A program made the translations under genes and the position numbers. From the NCBI RefSeq assembly GCF_051055405.1, contig NZ_CP167068.1:2914001-2978000 (forward strand): 64,000 nucleotides of DNA, given 5' to 3'. This document shows, one piece after another, positions 45,094 through 53,388 of the stretch. The notes beneath the pieces are model-generated. The model was given only the letters and a program-made list of their open reading frames with translations, searched no databases and was not told where the DNA came from. Each line of letters begins with the position of its first letter. Within the stretch, counting starts at the first letter, position 1. Source of the DNA: Pseudolachnospira sp051055405. GTDB taxonomy: Bacteria; Bacillota; Clostridia; Lachnospirales; Lachnospiraceae.

Positions 45094-45932
45094 CACGGCC
45101 CCAACGGGCGGCGATCTATATCCGGGTGAGTACCCTTGACCAAGCTAGGGAGGGGTACTCCCTGGAGGCCCAGGAGGCCAGTCTCCGCAAATACTGCCAT
45201 GATAAGGGATATGAGATTGTCGATCTCTACGCAGACCGCGGGATTAGTGGCAAGGACATTGACCACCGCCCCGACATGCGCCGGCTGATTACCGATGCCA
45301 AGTCCGGCAAATTTGATGTCGTGGTATTTTGGGCCTTGAGTCGTTTTACCCGCAGCGTCGCTGATCTCTACAACGTAATGCAGATATTAGATGCCCATCA
45401 CGTCGCCCTTGCGTCCTATACAGAGCCTTTTGACACTACCAGCCCGATCGGACGGGCAATGATCGGCATTGTCGGGGTATTTGCCCAGTTGGAGCGGGAG
45501 CTCACCGGCGAGCGTGTTCGAGCGGCAATGGACACGCGGGCGGCGCACGGCAAAAGGACATGCGGAGAGGTGCTTGGGTATGATCTGGACGGCAAAGACA
45601 GCTTTAAGATCAACCCGCATGAGGCTGAGTATGTGCGCTACGTATACGCCACCTACCTCACAACCAAGAGTCTATCTGAGGTAGCCGCTCTCTGCCAGGC
45701 CCGCGGATATCGCGGCAAACGCGGCAAGTCTCCTACCGCCTACACTGTATCCGTAATACTTACGCGCCCGATCTATGCGGGATACAATTTGTATAAGGGC
45801 CAACTGTACAAGGGCAATCACCCGCCCATAGTAACCGTCGATACCTACAACAGAGTGCAAAGCCTGCTTAAGCGTCAAGGTAGCCACGTTGGGAGGCCAT
45901 TGACAAACAATCCCATCCGGATACCCAAATAA
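45090..45932 (+). CDS. serine recombinase (probable prophage integrase)
   Basis: 280 residues from GTG 45090, with ribosome site AAAGGAGG. The resolvase domain is complete: AAIYIRVSTLDQAREGYSLE holds the catalytic Ser, then YADRGISGKD, LSRFTRSVADLYN and GVFAQLERELTGERVRAAM. The recombinase domain follows (VSVILTRPIYAGYNLYKGQLY). It ends there, whereas most large serine integrases run to 450-550 residues with zinc ribbon and coiled coil. It may be a short integrase or truncated. Its place near attL supports an integration role. Confidence 0.85.
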   Translation: MTRPQRAAIYIRVSTLDQAREGYSLEAQEASLRKYCHDKGYEIVDLYADRGISGKDIDHRPDMRRLITDAKSGKFDVVVFWALSRFTRSVADLYNVMQILDAHHVALASYTEPFDTTSPIGRAMIGIVGVFAQLERELTGERVRAAMDTRAAHGKRTCGEVLGYDLDGKDSFKINPHEAEYVRYVYATYLTTKSLSEVAALCQARGYRGKRGKSPTAYTVSVILTRPIYAGYNLYKGQLYKGNHPPIVTVDTYNRVQSLLKRQGSHVGRPLTNNPIRIPK

Positions 45933-45936
45933 ACTA

Positions 45937-45965
45937 TTTACATCTGCTTGTTTTTGCGGTATAGT
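45937..45965 (+). promoter_or_regulatory. promoter for the mini-CRISPR array
   Basis: -35 TTTACA (45937-45942), 17 bp, -10 TATAGT (45960-45965), just after the recombinase stop. Predicted start near 45972, about 58 nt before the first repeat, like a short CRISPR leader. Confidence 0.75.
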
Positions 45966-46029
45966 ATAGATAGTGCGTATGCGCTATCCGGTCTATAATG
46001 TCGACCTTTGCGCACGAGGTGTTCGACAG

Positions 46030-46125
46030 GTCGCCCCCGTGGAGGGGGCGTGGATTGAAATAAAGTATTGCTAACAGTTTGCGGCGTAATACCCGTCGCC
46101 CCCGTGGAGGGGGCGTGGATTGAAA
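46030..46125 (+). CRISPR. phage mini-CRISPR array: two type I-C-like repeats, one spacer
   Basis: Two identical 31-nt repeats start GTCGCCCCCGTGGAGG and end GGGCGTGGATTGAAA (46030-46060 and 46095-46125). They enclose 34 nt (or 33 if the repeat is 32 nt). The internal palindrome GCCCCC/GGGGGC and the GGATTGAAA end are hallmarks of type I-C repeats. The base after the repeat is T in the first and A in the second, as in a worn terminal repeat. No cas gene is near. It may borrow the host's type I-C Cas proteins. Confidence 0.9.
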
Positions 46126-46156
46126 AAAAATAAATCCATACGTGCAGAAATAAAAC

Positions 46157-46186
46157 AAGCCCCCAGGATTAACGTCCCAGGGGCTT
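46157..46186. terminator. terminator between the array and the endolysin gene
   Basis: AAGCCCC / GGGGCTT stem with a GG/CC inner pair and loop, followed by TTTAC on the plus strand and TGTTTTA on the minus strand. It can stop the array transcript and the converging late transcript. Confidence 0.7.
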
Positions 46187-46208
46187 TTACCGTCTGTAAT
46201 CCCAGACG

Positions 46209-47312
46209 TTATCTTACCAACTCCGCAAACGTTGCCTTACCGCAACGCCCATCAACCACAAGCCTGTCTGTATCTGCCTGATACTGTTTGATCGCCTTTT
46301 CACATCCAGCGCCACAGCTCCCGTCAAACCCAGCAGGGTCATACCCGTGGCCATACAGCAATCCCTGTACGACGCGGACGTTATCCCCTTTACGGCCTCT
46401 GCAAACAGTCTCATAAGCCGTCTTTGTTTTTGTCCCAAAACTGCCGTCCACCGCAAGTCTGGAGCCACAGTTTTTGTTCAGATACAGCTGCACGGCCATC
46501 ACCGCCGCTTTTTTGGTCTTAGCCCCGCATTTCCCGTCAATCTCCAAGGGCTCCTTTAGATATCCGCCAAGATATGTATTAAGCCATCTCTGATACGCCA
46601 TGACCGGGGTATCCTCTGCCGCCTGACGCTTACTTTGATACTCTTCCGATTGCAAAAATGCCTGTCTCACATTATCCCGGCTAGCCCCGCCCTGCAAAGC
46701 ATCCACCCAGCAGGCAAAGCCCGCAGCATCCGGCTCCCGGCCCAGCAGATCATGATAAAGACCGGTTACATAGTCCTGATCAGATTGCTGCGCATATGCT
46801 GGGCGGCCATATCCAGCGATCTTGCTGTTATACAATGCGTAACTCTTCGGCCACACACCACCGCCATTGCGTACTACATCGCCGCCACTGGATGTATTGC
46901 CCTCTACCGTATAGACTCGTCCGTCTTTAACCTCTGTCACAATGCCGGTATGGTTGATGCGCCGGCTGTTTTCAAAAAACACCACGTCCCCCGGCTGTGG
47001 GCCGCTCGTATACCATTGTCCCCTAGATTTAAAATACTGTGCAGATGCCGGCGTATAAGCATCAAATCCCCCCAGCAAGTCCCGTGCTTTGTTCACCCCA
47101 TAAGCTTTCACAAAACACCAGTCCACAAACATATCACACCAGGCTTGTCCCTGGTAATCCTCCCCGGCAAACCCCTTATAATCCCTAGCATACTTTGTGT
47201 AATTCGCCCGGCCAGCATTCGCCGTAAAATCATCCAACTGGCTATTACTAGACTTTTCCAAGTAACCGATCTGAGATTTTGCCACCTGAATCACCTTATA
47301 AGACTCGCACAT
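46209..47312 (-). CDS. endolysin: CHAP-type amidase/peptidase with DUF4214 and peptidoglycan-binding repeats
   Basis: 367 residues. N-terminal CHAP-like domain: AWCDMFVDWCFV holds the nucleophile Cys, NHTGIVTEVKDGRVYTVEGN the His. A middle DUF4214-like segment (YVTGLYHDLLGREPDAAGFA, residues about 195-245) follows. The C-terminal third has two peptidoglycan-binding units (DGKCGAKTKKAAV, DGSCGAGCEKAIKQYQAD). It cleaves host peptidoglycan at lysis. It lies 1 nt after the holin gene. A DUF4214 part in an endolysin is unusual. Confidence 0.88.
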   Translation of the reverse strand: MCESYKVIQVAKSQIGYLEKSSNSQLDDFTANAGRANYTKYARDYKGFAGEDYQGQAWCDMFVDWCFVKAYGVNKARDLLGGFDAYTPASAQYFKSRGQWYTSGPQPGDVVFFENSRRINHTGIVTEVKDGRVYTVEGNTSSGGDVVRNGGGVWPKSYALYNSKIAGYGRPAYAQQSDQDYVTGLYHDLLGREPDAAGFACWVDALQGGASRDNVRQAFLQSEEYQSKRQAAEDTPVMAYQRWLNTYLGGYLKEPLEIDGKCGAKTKKAAVMAVQLYLNKNCGSRLAVDGSFGTKTKTAYETVCRGRKGDNVRVVQGLLYGHGYDPAGFDGSCGAGCEKAIKQYQADTDRLVVDGRCGKATFAELVR

Positions 47313-47313
47313 A

Positions 47314-47520
47314 TTAACTCTCCTTAATCTCCGGCAGTCCTGCGACGCTCGTCAGCAAAGACAATACCCCAGACAACGCCGCTGCCGAGACTACCATCCC
47401 CCAGTCAACCTCACTCATTACCGCCGCCGTACCAATCATGGCGATAGCTGCCTGTGCCACCGTCTTGATCGCTCTCACACCTGCCGCTTTTACCCACTGT
47501 TTCATGTTTCCCTTATTCAT
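47314..47520 (-). CDS. phage holin (r1t type)
   Basis: 68 residues with two hydrophobic segments, TVAQAAIAMIGTAAVM and GMVVSAAALSGVLSLLTSVA, joined by a short acidic turn. This matches the r1t holin family. It forms holes that release the endolysin. Its start overlaps the XhlA-like gene by 8 bp. Confidence 0.87.
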   Translation of the reverse strand: MNKGNMKQWVKAAGVRAIKTVAQAAIAMIGTAAVMSEVDWGMVVSAAALSGVLSLLTSVAGLPEIKES

Positions 47521-47776
47521 GATTTACCTCCTTCTCCACGATGGTAAGCCTCATTTCGTGGTCGTTTAATTTCTTATCCTGCTCTTCATTATGGTCCCAC
47601 AGTCTCTGGTGAGACTTCGTGTTTTTGATGGTCAAATCGCTGATATCCTCATTTAGACCCTTTAGCGTTACTGTAAGGGTGGTTATTGATGTATTCAGCT
47701 TGATCAGCGGCCCCGCAATGGCGGCAATCAAACCCAATAATGCAACAATCACCCCGACTACTTCCCATTCTGACAT
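47513..47776 (-). CDS. XhlA-like holin-associated membrane protein
   Basis: 87 residues from ATG 47776, with a G-rich ribosome site. One membrane segment (VVGVIVALLGLIAAIAGPLI) near the N-terminus is followed by a coiled coil with KLNDHEMRLTIVEKEV. This fits the XhlA/haemolysin group that works with holins in Bacillus phage PBSX. A longer frame upstream has no ribosome site. Confidence 0.72.
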   Translation of the reverse strand: MSEWEVVGVIVALLGLIAAIAGPLIKLNTSITTLTVTLKGLNEDISDLTIKNTKSHQRLWDHNEEQDKKLNDHEMRLTIVEKEVNHE

Positions 47777-47890
47777 ACCCCTGCCCCTTTCCTTATCCGT
47801 CACCCAAAAAAGCAATAATAAAAAGGCCATTTCTGGCCCCTCTGTCGACCCCACAATCTGGGTCTCGCCCGTATTTCTACGTTGACTACC

Positions 47891-49216
47891 TCATGCACTC
47901 GTACCTATATCAGCGCTCTCCAATCGATGTTTTTCATACCCTTTTTGGTGTGCCTTAACTTCCCAATCAAATTCCATACCTGGATCGCCGCAGACAACAA
48001 AACCCGAAAGCCCTTTTGTTTCAATCCACAAATTGCCTGGTCCGTATTTTTCAAGGAAAACGTAATATCCATATTCTGTGCTAACCGTTTGGCAAAATTT
48101 AGGTTCAATCGGGATTGTACATTTTCCGTCTGCGGCAATTATTCCGTGTCCAAGGTCTCCAAAAAGCGGTTCCGCGGTCTCATAAGCACTTTGCCTTACC
48201 CATCCATAATCCGGAGTATTAACTACTCTACTTTTTGCCCCAGTACACGTAAGGTCTGTGCAGCTTAGATAACCCTCAACGTGTAAACCGTCTGAGACTT
48301 TAAGCCGTTTACTATTGCCATAATAGCCGATATAAGGCAACGTATTCCACCAATTGTCGGAATACGCGCCAAAATAAATCCGTCCGCCTTCTATCCTGAG
48401 CACTCCCCCGTACATCATGCAACTTGTATTTTCCAGCCCTGGCGGATACGTGTTGGCAAGCGAAGCTAAAGATCCTGTCAACGTCACATTGTCAAGGTAC
48501 GAAGAGCTTGCCGTGAAAACTCCATTCGCATCAATTTTTAAATTCCCCGCCCCGAATTGAGCGCTCCCATCAGAGTACAGAATAAAGTTTCCAATATACC
48601 GGTTCCCCCCGCTTACTTTTTTTTGGCATGACAGAACCCACGTCCGTTCTGGTAGGTCTATTTGTGGCGGTTGGAAATATGCCCTGTATGTAGTCCCGTC
48701 ACTGATTGTCACATCTTTATATATAGCCGCTTTACTAATATTCCATCCACCAATCTCTCCGGCGGCCGCAACCATACTTCCATCAGTCAAAATCTTAAAT
48801 CCGTTATTTGCAGTAACAATGCCGTTCAAATTTATTTTATTGGCATTGATCGAAATAGCTTCTGCACTTTGGTTAATGGACGAAACAATGCTGTCTTTGG
48901 ATACTTTTAGAGCGATATTCTCTGTGTTAATAATGATAGATGCCTGCGCCTGTGATATCGCCGTAAGAACTCCATCAATATCCTTATATTTAGATGATGA
49001 TACCGCCAGAGTAATAGAATCAAGATCGAGAGCCACCTGGGACAACCAAGAATACATTGTTTTATTCCCATTTTTAAGGAGCCCTATTTCAGATCGGGAT
49101 GCTATTAAATCAATACTCCCTTGGGCCATATTGATTGCGGTCTGCTGAGCTGTAAATTTTTTTGATATGGCGTACCGGTCATAGACAGTAACTCTCGAGG
49201 ACAGTTTTACCGACAT
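47891..49216 (-). CDS. phage tail fibre/receptor-binding candidate
   Basis: 441 residues from ATG 49216. The N-terminal part (TVYDRYAISKKFTAQQTAIN) is helical. A middle segment IVTANNGFKILTDGSMVAAA and GWNISKAAIYKD is typical of siphovirus tail/host-specificity proteins. The C-terminal 200 residues are Tyr/Gly-rich and unlike anything I recognise, as expected for a receptor-binding tip. It is the last structural gene before the lysis cassette. Confidence 0.7.
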   Translation of the reverse strand: MSVKLSSRVTVYDRYAISKKFTAQQTAINMAQGSIDLIASRSEIGLLKNGNKTMYSWLSQVALDLDSITLAVSSSKYKDIDGVLTAISQAQASIIINTENIALKVSKDSIVSSINQSAEAISINANKINLNGIVTANNGFKILTDGSMVAAAGEIGGWNISKAAIYKDVTISDGTTYRAYFQPPQIDLPERTWVLSCQKKVSGGNRYIGNFILYSDGSAQFGAGNLKIDANGVFTASSSYLDNVTLTGSLASLANTYPPGLENTSCMMYGGVLRIEGGRIYFGAYSDNWWNTLPYIGYYGNSKRLKVSDGLHVEGYLSCTDLTCTGAKSRVVNTPDYGWVRQSAYETAEPLFGDLGHGIIAADGKCTIPIEPKFCQTVSTEYGYYVFLEKYGPGNLWIETKGLSGFVVCGDPGMEFDWEVKAHQKGYEKHRLESADIGTSA

Positions 49217-49300
49217 AAGCCTTTTGCCCCTTTCAAATATTATAAAATGTGGCCCCCTTGGACACATCGTAGAGAGGTGTGGGGCCTTCTGTTCGCGTTT

Positions 49301-49771
49301 TTACCATACTCCATAGACCGCCGATATCTGGTGGCCACTGTACAACTGTCCGTCCTGGATGGTATACATCGTCACATCATGCAAATAAAAATGAGTATCG
49401 TAGATATCAATCAACCCATACCAGACGGCAGGGACATAAGCACTCCCGTTATAAGCGCCGCCACTCCCACCCAAGACGGCGTAGTGCTTGCCATTAGTGG
49501 TATCCAAAATTTTTACGCCGCGCAACATCAGTCCGTCTGTGCAATAAAAATCATACACCGTATATCCGGTTGTATTGCAAAGGATTTGTCCGCTACTGAT
49601 TGGAGTCCCTTCCCATAGTTTTTTATTCTGTTTATTTAAGTCACTTTCCACCTGCGCGAGCCTTTCCTCCGCGCTCTTCCCGTTCGCATCTACGACGCAC
49701 GCTGTTAACGTAATCGGGTAGATCGCCCCGTCTGCATCATTCAAGGTTGCTTTTCTTCCTGCTGTTGGCAT
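49301..49771 (-). CDS. tail fibre-associated protein
   Basis: 156 residues from ATG 49771 (ribosome site TTAAGGAGGAT). N-terminal part AGRKATLNDADGAIYPITL and a short coiled segment, then a Tyr/Gly-rich domain with GGSGGAYNGSAYVPAVWYGL. It lies between two fibre-like genes, so it is likely a fibre or a fibre chaperone. Longer upstream frames run into the neighbouring gene and are unlikely. Confidence 0.6.
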   Translation of the reverse strand: MPTAGRKATLNDADGAIYPITLTACVVDANGKSAEERLAQVESDLNKQNKKLWEGTPISSGQILCNTTGYTVYDFYCTDGLMLRGVKILDTTNGKHYAVLGGSGGAYNGSAYVPAVWYGLIDIYDTHFYLHDVTMYTIQDGQLYSGHQISAVYGVW

Positions 49772-49782
49772 ATTTATCCTCC

Positions 49783-50532
49783 TTAAGATATTGTCAAACG
49801 ACTCCTGGGGACAATCATACTGCACACAACCACTGCCCCAGTCGCTGACTGCACAGCCCGCATACTGACAGAGCTCCCTGATACAGTTATGTATACATTG
49901 TTTGCAGTAGGCCACCAGCTGCTCGACAATGCGCACGTGGTCACATAATTGCTCCCCGACAGGCTATACCCCTGCGGCAATGCAAAGGTTGTTGTATCTG
50001 TAGTCCCTCCAATCGTTAGGCCAGAGGCCGTAAAGCTGATGAGGACAATTGCGTCATTGTAATACACTGTACAATGCGTCCCGTCTGCTGATTGCATGTT
50101 TAGCCCACTCTGCTTTGCATAATAACTTGGTCCCTGCCCTCCTAGCGTATCCGCATTAAGCGCGATATCAATTGGCGGGGCCTCTGTACTGTCTGAGGCG
50201 TAAACCCCAGATCCAGAAACGTTATCCAGCGTTTCGGTAAGCTGGTTCAGCTGCCCCTGCAAATTGGCGGTCGCCCCGCTGAGATAATCAAGTTCCGCAG
50301 AAGTCACGGTGGACACGCCGATTTTTCCGGCTGCATTGCTTACCAAGGCTTTTTCCGCGGTCAGGTCAGAATCCAATATGGTTGTCACAGCGCCATTGAT
50401 ATTAGATTTTATCGCGCTAGAAAGATTTGCAAAAGAGATATACTGTGTCTCTACAGCATTTTCGATAATCATAACATCCGTATCGTTCGCAGTAGTTGCA
50501 GCATTTAACTCTTTGATTTTCTTTGTTGCCAT
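49783..50532 (-). CDS. phage tail fibre protein
   Basis: 249 residues with ribosome site GGAGGAACTATA. Start MATKKIKELNAATTANDTDV is typical of short tail fibres. The segment SAELDYLSGATANLQGQLNQ is a coiled trimerisation motif, and the motif DTLGGQGPSYYAK is common in phage fibres. The C-terminal part is a beta-rich tip. Confidence 0.75.
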   Translation of the reverse strand: MATKKIKELNAATTANDTDVMIIENAVETQYISFANLSSAIKSNINGAVTTILDSDLTAEKALVSNAAGKIGVSTVTSAELDYLSGATANLQGQLNQLTETLDNVSGSGVYASDSTEAPPIDIALNADTLGGQGPSYYAKQSGLNMQSADGTHCTVYYNDAIVLISFTASGLTIGGTTDTTTFALPQGYSLSGSNYVTTCALSSSWWPTANNVYITVSGSSVSMRAVQSATGAVVVCSMIVPRSRLTIS

Positions 50533-50546
50533 TATAGTTCCTCCGT

Positions 50547-52667
50547 TTATACATACAAAGACACTATTTCGTTTTCATTCGTGTCGGTTAAAGTGTCACC
50601 AGCCAGGGACTCCAAGCTATATTCCTCTGGTATCGTCAATAAACATTGGAAATCTGCCAACATAGTCACGTCATCACCAGACAAAAAAAGCGAATATCCT
50701 GTTACCTGTCGAGCATTCCATCTTTTATCTTCGTCAACATATTCAGAATTTCGGCTCCAAAGAAATCGCCCTGACGGAATTGTTTCGGTTACGTCTATAT
50801 TCTTTACATATACCTTTGCGTGAATAGTGGCCGTCTCCCCCTGATCATCGTGGTTACCCTCTACCCACGTCTGCAACAGATAAGTTCCATCATCGGATAC
50901 AATCCCATTGATCTCCTCATGGATCTGGCTCAGTGCGGCATCCAACGTCTGTCCGGACGTGTCAAGCTTTACCACACTACTCTGGATATGGAGATCACCA
51001 GCGTTAATCACAGATTCTAGAGAGTTTATATCAAGTTTCCCGGCGCTGATATTTGCATTGTCAGCTACCATATCATTGACGATAATCGGTGATTTAATAG
51101 CATCAGACGTTAAGCCTAAAGCGTTCCACATTATAGCCCCTGCGGCATCGCATATATAATAATCAAAATTTCCTTGAGCATCCAGTCCTGCCTGCATTCT
51201 TACAATCTCATTTTTATCTGTCCATTGTAATGTTGGGCCAATCAATTTCATTCCGCCAGCAGTATCGGACCATATTTGCATCTTATCTGTATAAATAATG
51301 CCCGCTTTCAAATCATTCACGGAGATATTCTCGGATACGAGGTTTTTAATAAGGGCACTATCGATAACCGCGTTTTGCGTAGTCAGGTGGATATTGACCA
51401 AATCTCCAACCCCCGCATTGCCCGACAACAAATTTTCTATGTTGGCGTATGCTGCATTCAGGGTTCCGATGTTGGCATTAGCGGCATTCAGGTCTCCAAT
51501 TTTCGCATATACTGCATCGAGATTTTCGATTTTCGTGTTTGTGGCCTCAAGGTCTGTGATCTGGGCATATGTAATCTTTGCTACATCTACGTCTAATTTA
51601 TTGATAACGGCATGATTGATAAGCGCCAGCTGAGTGGCATACCTCTCATATATTTGTGTCAGTGGACCAGAAAATCCGTCCTCTGCCTCACTCTCAGTCC
51701 ATCCAACCGCTTCGATTTCAGTCGTCAGGCCACCGTCAAAATCCTGTACAAGTTTCATAGCCGGGACCTTGTAGGTATTTCCATCCGTTCCAATAACAGT
51801 CAAAATATCCCACGGGTCAATTCGTGGGTCACCCAAAAATTTCAGGCTCCCGGGCATAAAGGTGTACCCATTTAGTGACTGCCATATGCGTTCCAAATCC
51901 GGCTGTTGCATGAATGGGTTTGACACGGTCATCTCTCGAACCCCGGATCCGACCGAAATAGAGATGTCATTTCCGTTTGTGTCTTTACCGGTATAACAAG
52001 TTATTTTTTCCAGCGTATAGGGGAAATCATTATGCTGAAAAGAGTCCCAATATCGGGAACTTTGTACCTGATAATTGCTATCAGTATATGTTTGAATTAT
52101 AATGCACCCAGACCGATCGCAAACAGAAAAACCACCGTACATCTGAGCCACGTAAGCCAAGACCTCCCGGCAAGTATAACCATCCGGACGTTTCATCGGC
52201 AAAGAAGGCAAATCCGAAGTCAGTATTTGAATCTCTAGAAACGTCCCTATCTCAGAAAGTATATTTGTTGTAGTGGTTTCCTCCGGAAGATTTGAGAAAT
52301 AAGCTCTCTCCGTTTTTAACATCCGGTCATAAGCTGTAAAGGATGTTTCGTTTTCATCCGTCTTCACCTTGCCAACCGTATAAAATCCAAAAGGAATCCA
52401 TTCTGTTGACCCATTCACTTCTAATCCAACTAGATACTCAAGCTCATGATTTTCTATTGCCACTACCGGCCGATTAAGCGTTACTGTAACATACTGCGAA
52501 ACAGCAGAGCCAATAACAAAAGTGTCTTTGCCATTGGAGCCGCCATTTAAAGTTATGTTCTTTATTCCATCTGTGATCTCGGTGTTTCCGTCAACCACCA
52601 ATTTTGCCTTAAAGGTCCGGGACCGCTGCCGCACCAGCTCCCCGAATGCATTTGTGGACTGATACAT
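50547..52667 (-). CDS. tail/baseplate protein with fibre-like C-terminus
   Basis: 706 residues. The first ~330 residues look like a siphovirus tail-tip/baseplate hub protein (FGFYTVGKVKTDENETSFTA, REVLAYVAQMYGGFS, DPRIDPWDILTVIG). Residues about 370-430 have a short-period repeat, for example YAKIGDLNAANANIGTLNAA, probably a beta-helix or coil. The remainder is fibre-like. It connects tail tip and host-binding fibres. No peptidase motif is recognised. Confidence 0.78.
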   Translation of the reverse strand: MYQSTNAFGELVRQRSRTFKAKLVVDGNTEITDGIKNITLNGGSNGKDTFVIGSAVSQYVTVTLNRPVVAIENHELEYLVGLEVNGSTEWIPFGFYTVGKVKTDENETSFTAYDRMLKTERAYFSNLPEETTTTNILSEIGTFLEIQILTSDLPSLPMKRPDGYTCREVLAYVAQMYGGFSVCDRSGCIIIQTYTDSNYQVQSSRYWDSFQHNDFPYTLEKITCYTGKDTNGNDISISVGSGVREMTVSNPFMQQPDLERIWQSLNGYTFMPGSLKFLGDPRIDPWDILTVIGTDGNTYKVPAMKLVQDFDGGLTTEIEAVGWTESEAEDGFSGPLTQIYERYATQLALINHAVINKLDVDVAKITYAQITDLEATNTKIENLDAVYAKIGDLNAANANIGTLNAAYANIENLLSGNAGVGDLVNIHLTTQNAVIDSALIKNLVSENISVNDLKAGIIYTDKMQIWSDTAGGMKLIGPTLQWTDKNEIVRMQAGLDAQGNFDYYICDAAGAIMWNALGLTSDAIKSPIIVNDMVADNANISAGKLDINSLESVINAGDLHIQSSVVKLDTSGQTLDAALSQIHEEINGIVSDDGTYLLQTWVEGNHDDQGETATIHAKVYVKNIDVTETIPSGRFLWSRNSEYVDEDKRWNARQVTGYSLFLSGDDVTMLADFQCLLTIPEEYSLESLAGDTLTDTNENEIVSLYV

Positions 52668-52679
52668 GCAGCCGCCTCC

Positions 52680-53012
52680 TTATTTTTCTGTCATAAAATC
52701 CAGAAGCACCATGTCTTGGACAGACAATGCGTCAAACTTATCAGAATCACACTTTTCCAAGTCGGAAAACTTGATAGTCTGGACCGGAATCTCTGTCTCA
52801 ATGGACAAGAGCTCTTGGAGTTCCTCATCCCCGTCTCCTGGCTGATACGAGCTGGCAAGCTTTTTTCGCTCTTCCTCGTAAGCAATCGCTGCGGCTTCCA
52901 TATTTTTCAGGTTGAGCGCAATAGCGTGTGCTACCTTAATTGGCAACTTCTTTTCCTGCATACCGCCCACGCCATTTAAAAAATTTACAAGTTGACTGTT
53001 TTTAATTAGCAT
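52680..53012 (-). CDS. small phage tail-region protein
   Basis: 110 residues, helical and acidic, with MLIKNSQLVNFLNGVGGMQE and PVQTIKFSDLEKCDSD. It resembles DUF1617-type proteins next to tail genes, although I am not sure. Ribosome site AGGAGGGTTACG before the ATG. Function unknown. Confidence 0.6.
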   Translation of the reverse strand: MLIKNSQLVNFLNGVGGMQEKKLPIKVAHAIALNLKNMEAAAIAYEEERKKLASSYQPGDGDEELQELLSIETEIPVQTIKFSDLEKCDSDKFDALSVQDMVLLDFMTEK

Positions 53013-53022
53013 CGTAACCCTC

Positions 53023-53385
53023 CTAAATTTGAATCAGCTCAACAGACACTCCCTGATAAGTTTTTACCCCATCCACAAGAGAGTAGATGGGGTAGGAAGG
53101 AGTCGCCGAGTAAAATTTTTTGGTAACGTATAAGTTGGATCCTGGATCGAGAAAGTAAACACTGATCTCCGGCAAGCATAAATAAGCATCTATTTCGGCC
53201 ACTTGCTGGCGGCTGAGTGGGGGCCAGTTAATACTAAGAGTATATTTGATTGAGACAATATCTCCCACAAAGTCCCCGTTAGTAGTTCGATTCGCATTTT
53301 TAGACCAGATTTTTTCTTTCTTAATTTCTAACCCTCCAAGTGCGGGTTCCGGCACCGTATTTCCGTTAAATTTTAGCATTGCCAC
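53023..53385 (-). CDS. small phage tail protein (DUF6711-like)
   Basis: 120 residues, beta-rich. LKFNGNTVPEPALGGLEIKK at the start and TLSINWPPLSRQQVAEIDAY in the middle are typical of small proteins beside tape-measure genes. Placed 3 bp after the tape measure stop, so likely part of the tail tip or initiator. Confidence 0.68.
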   Translation of the reverse strand: MAMLKFNGNTVPEPALGGLEIKKEKIWSKNANRTTNGDFVGDIVSIKYTLSINWPPLSRQQVAEIDAYLCLPEISVYFLDPGSNLYVTKKFYSATPSYPIYSLVDGVKTYQGVSVELIQI

Positions 53386-53388
53386 CTC

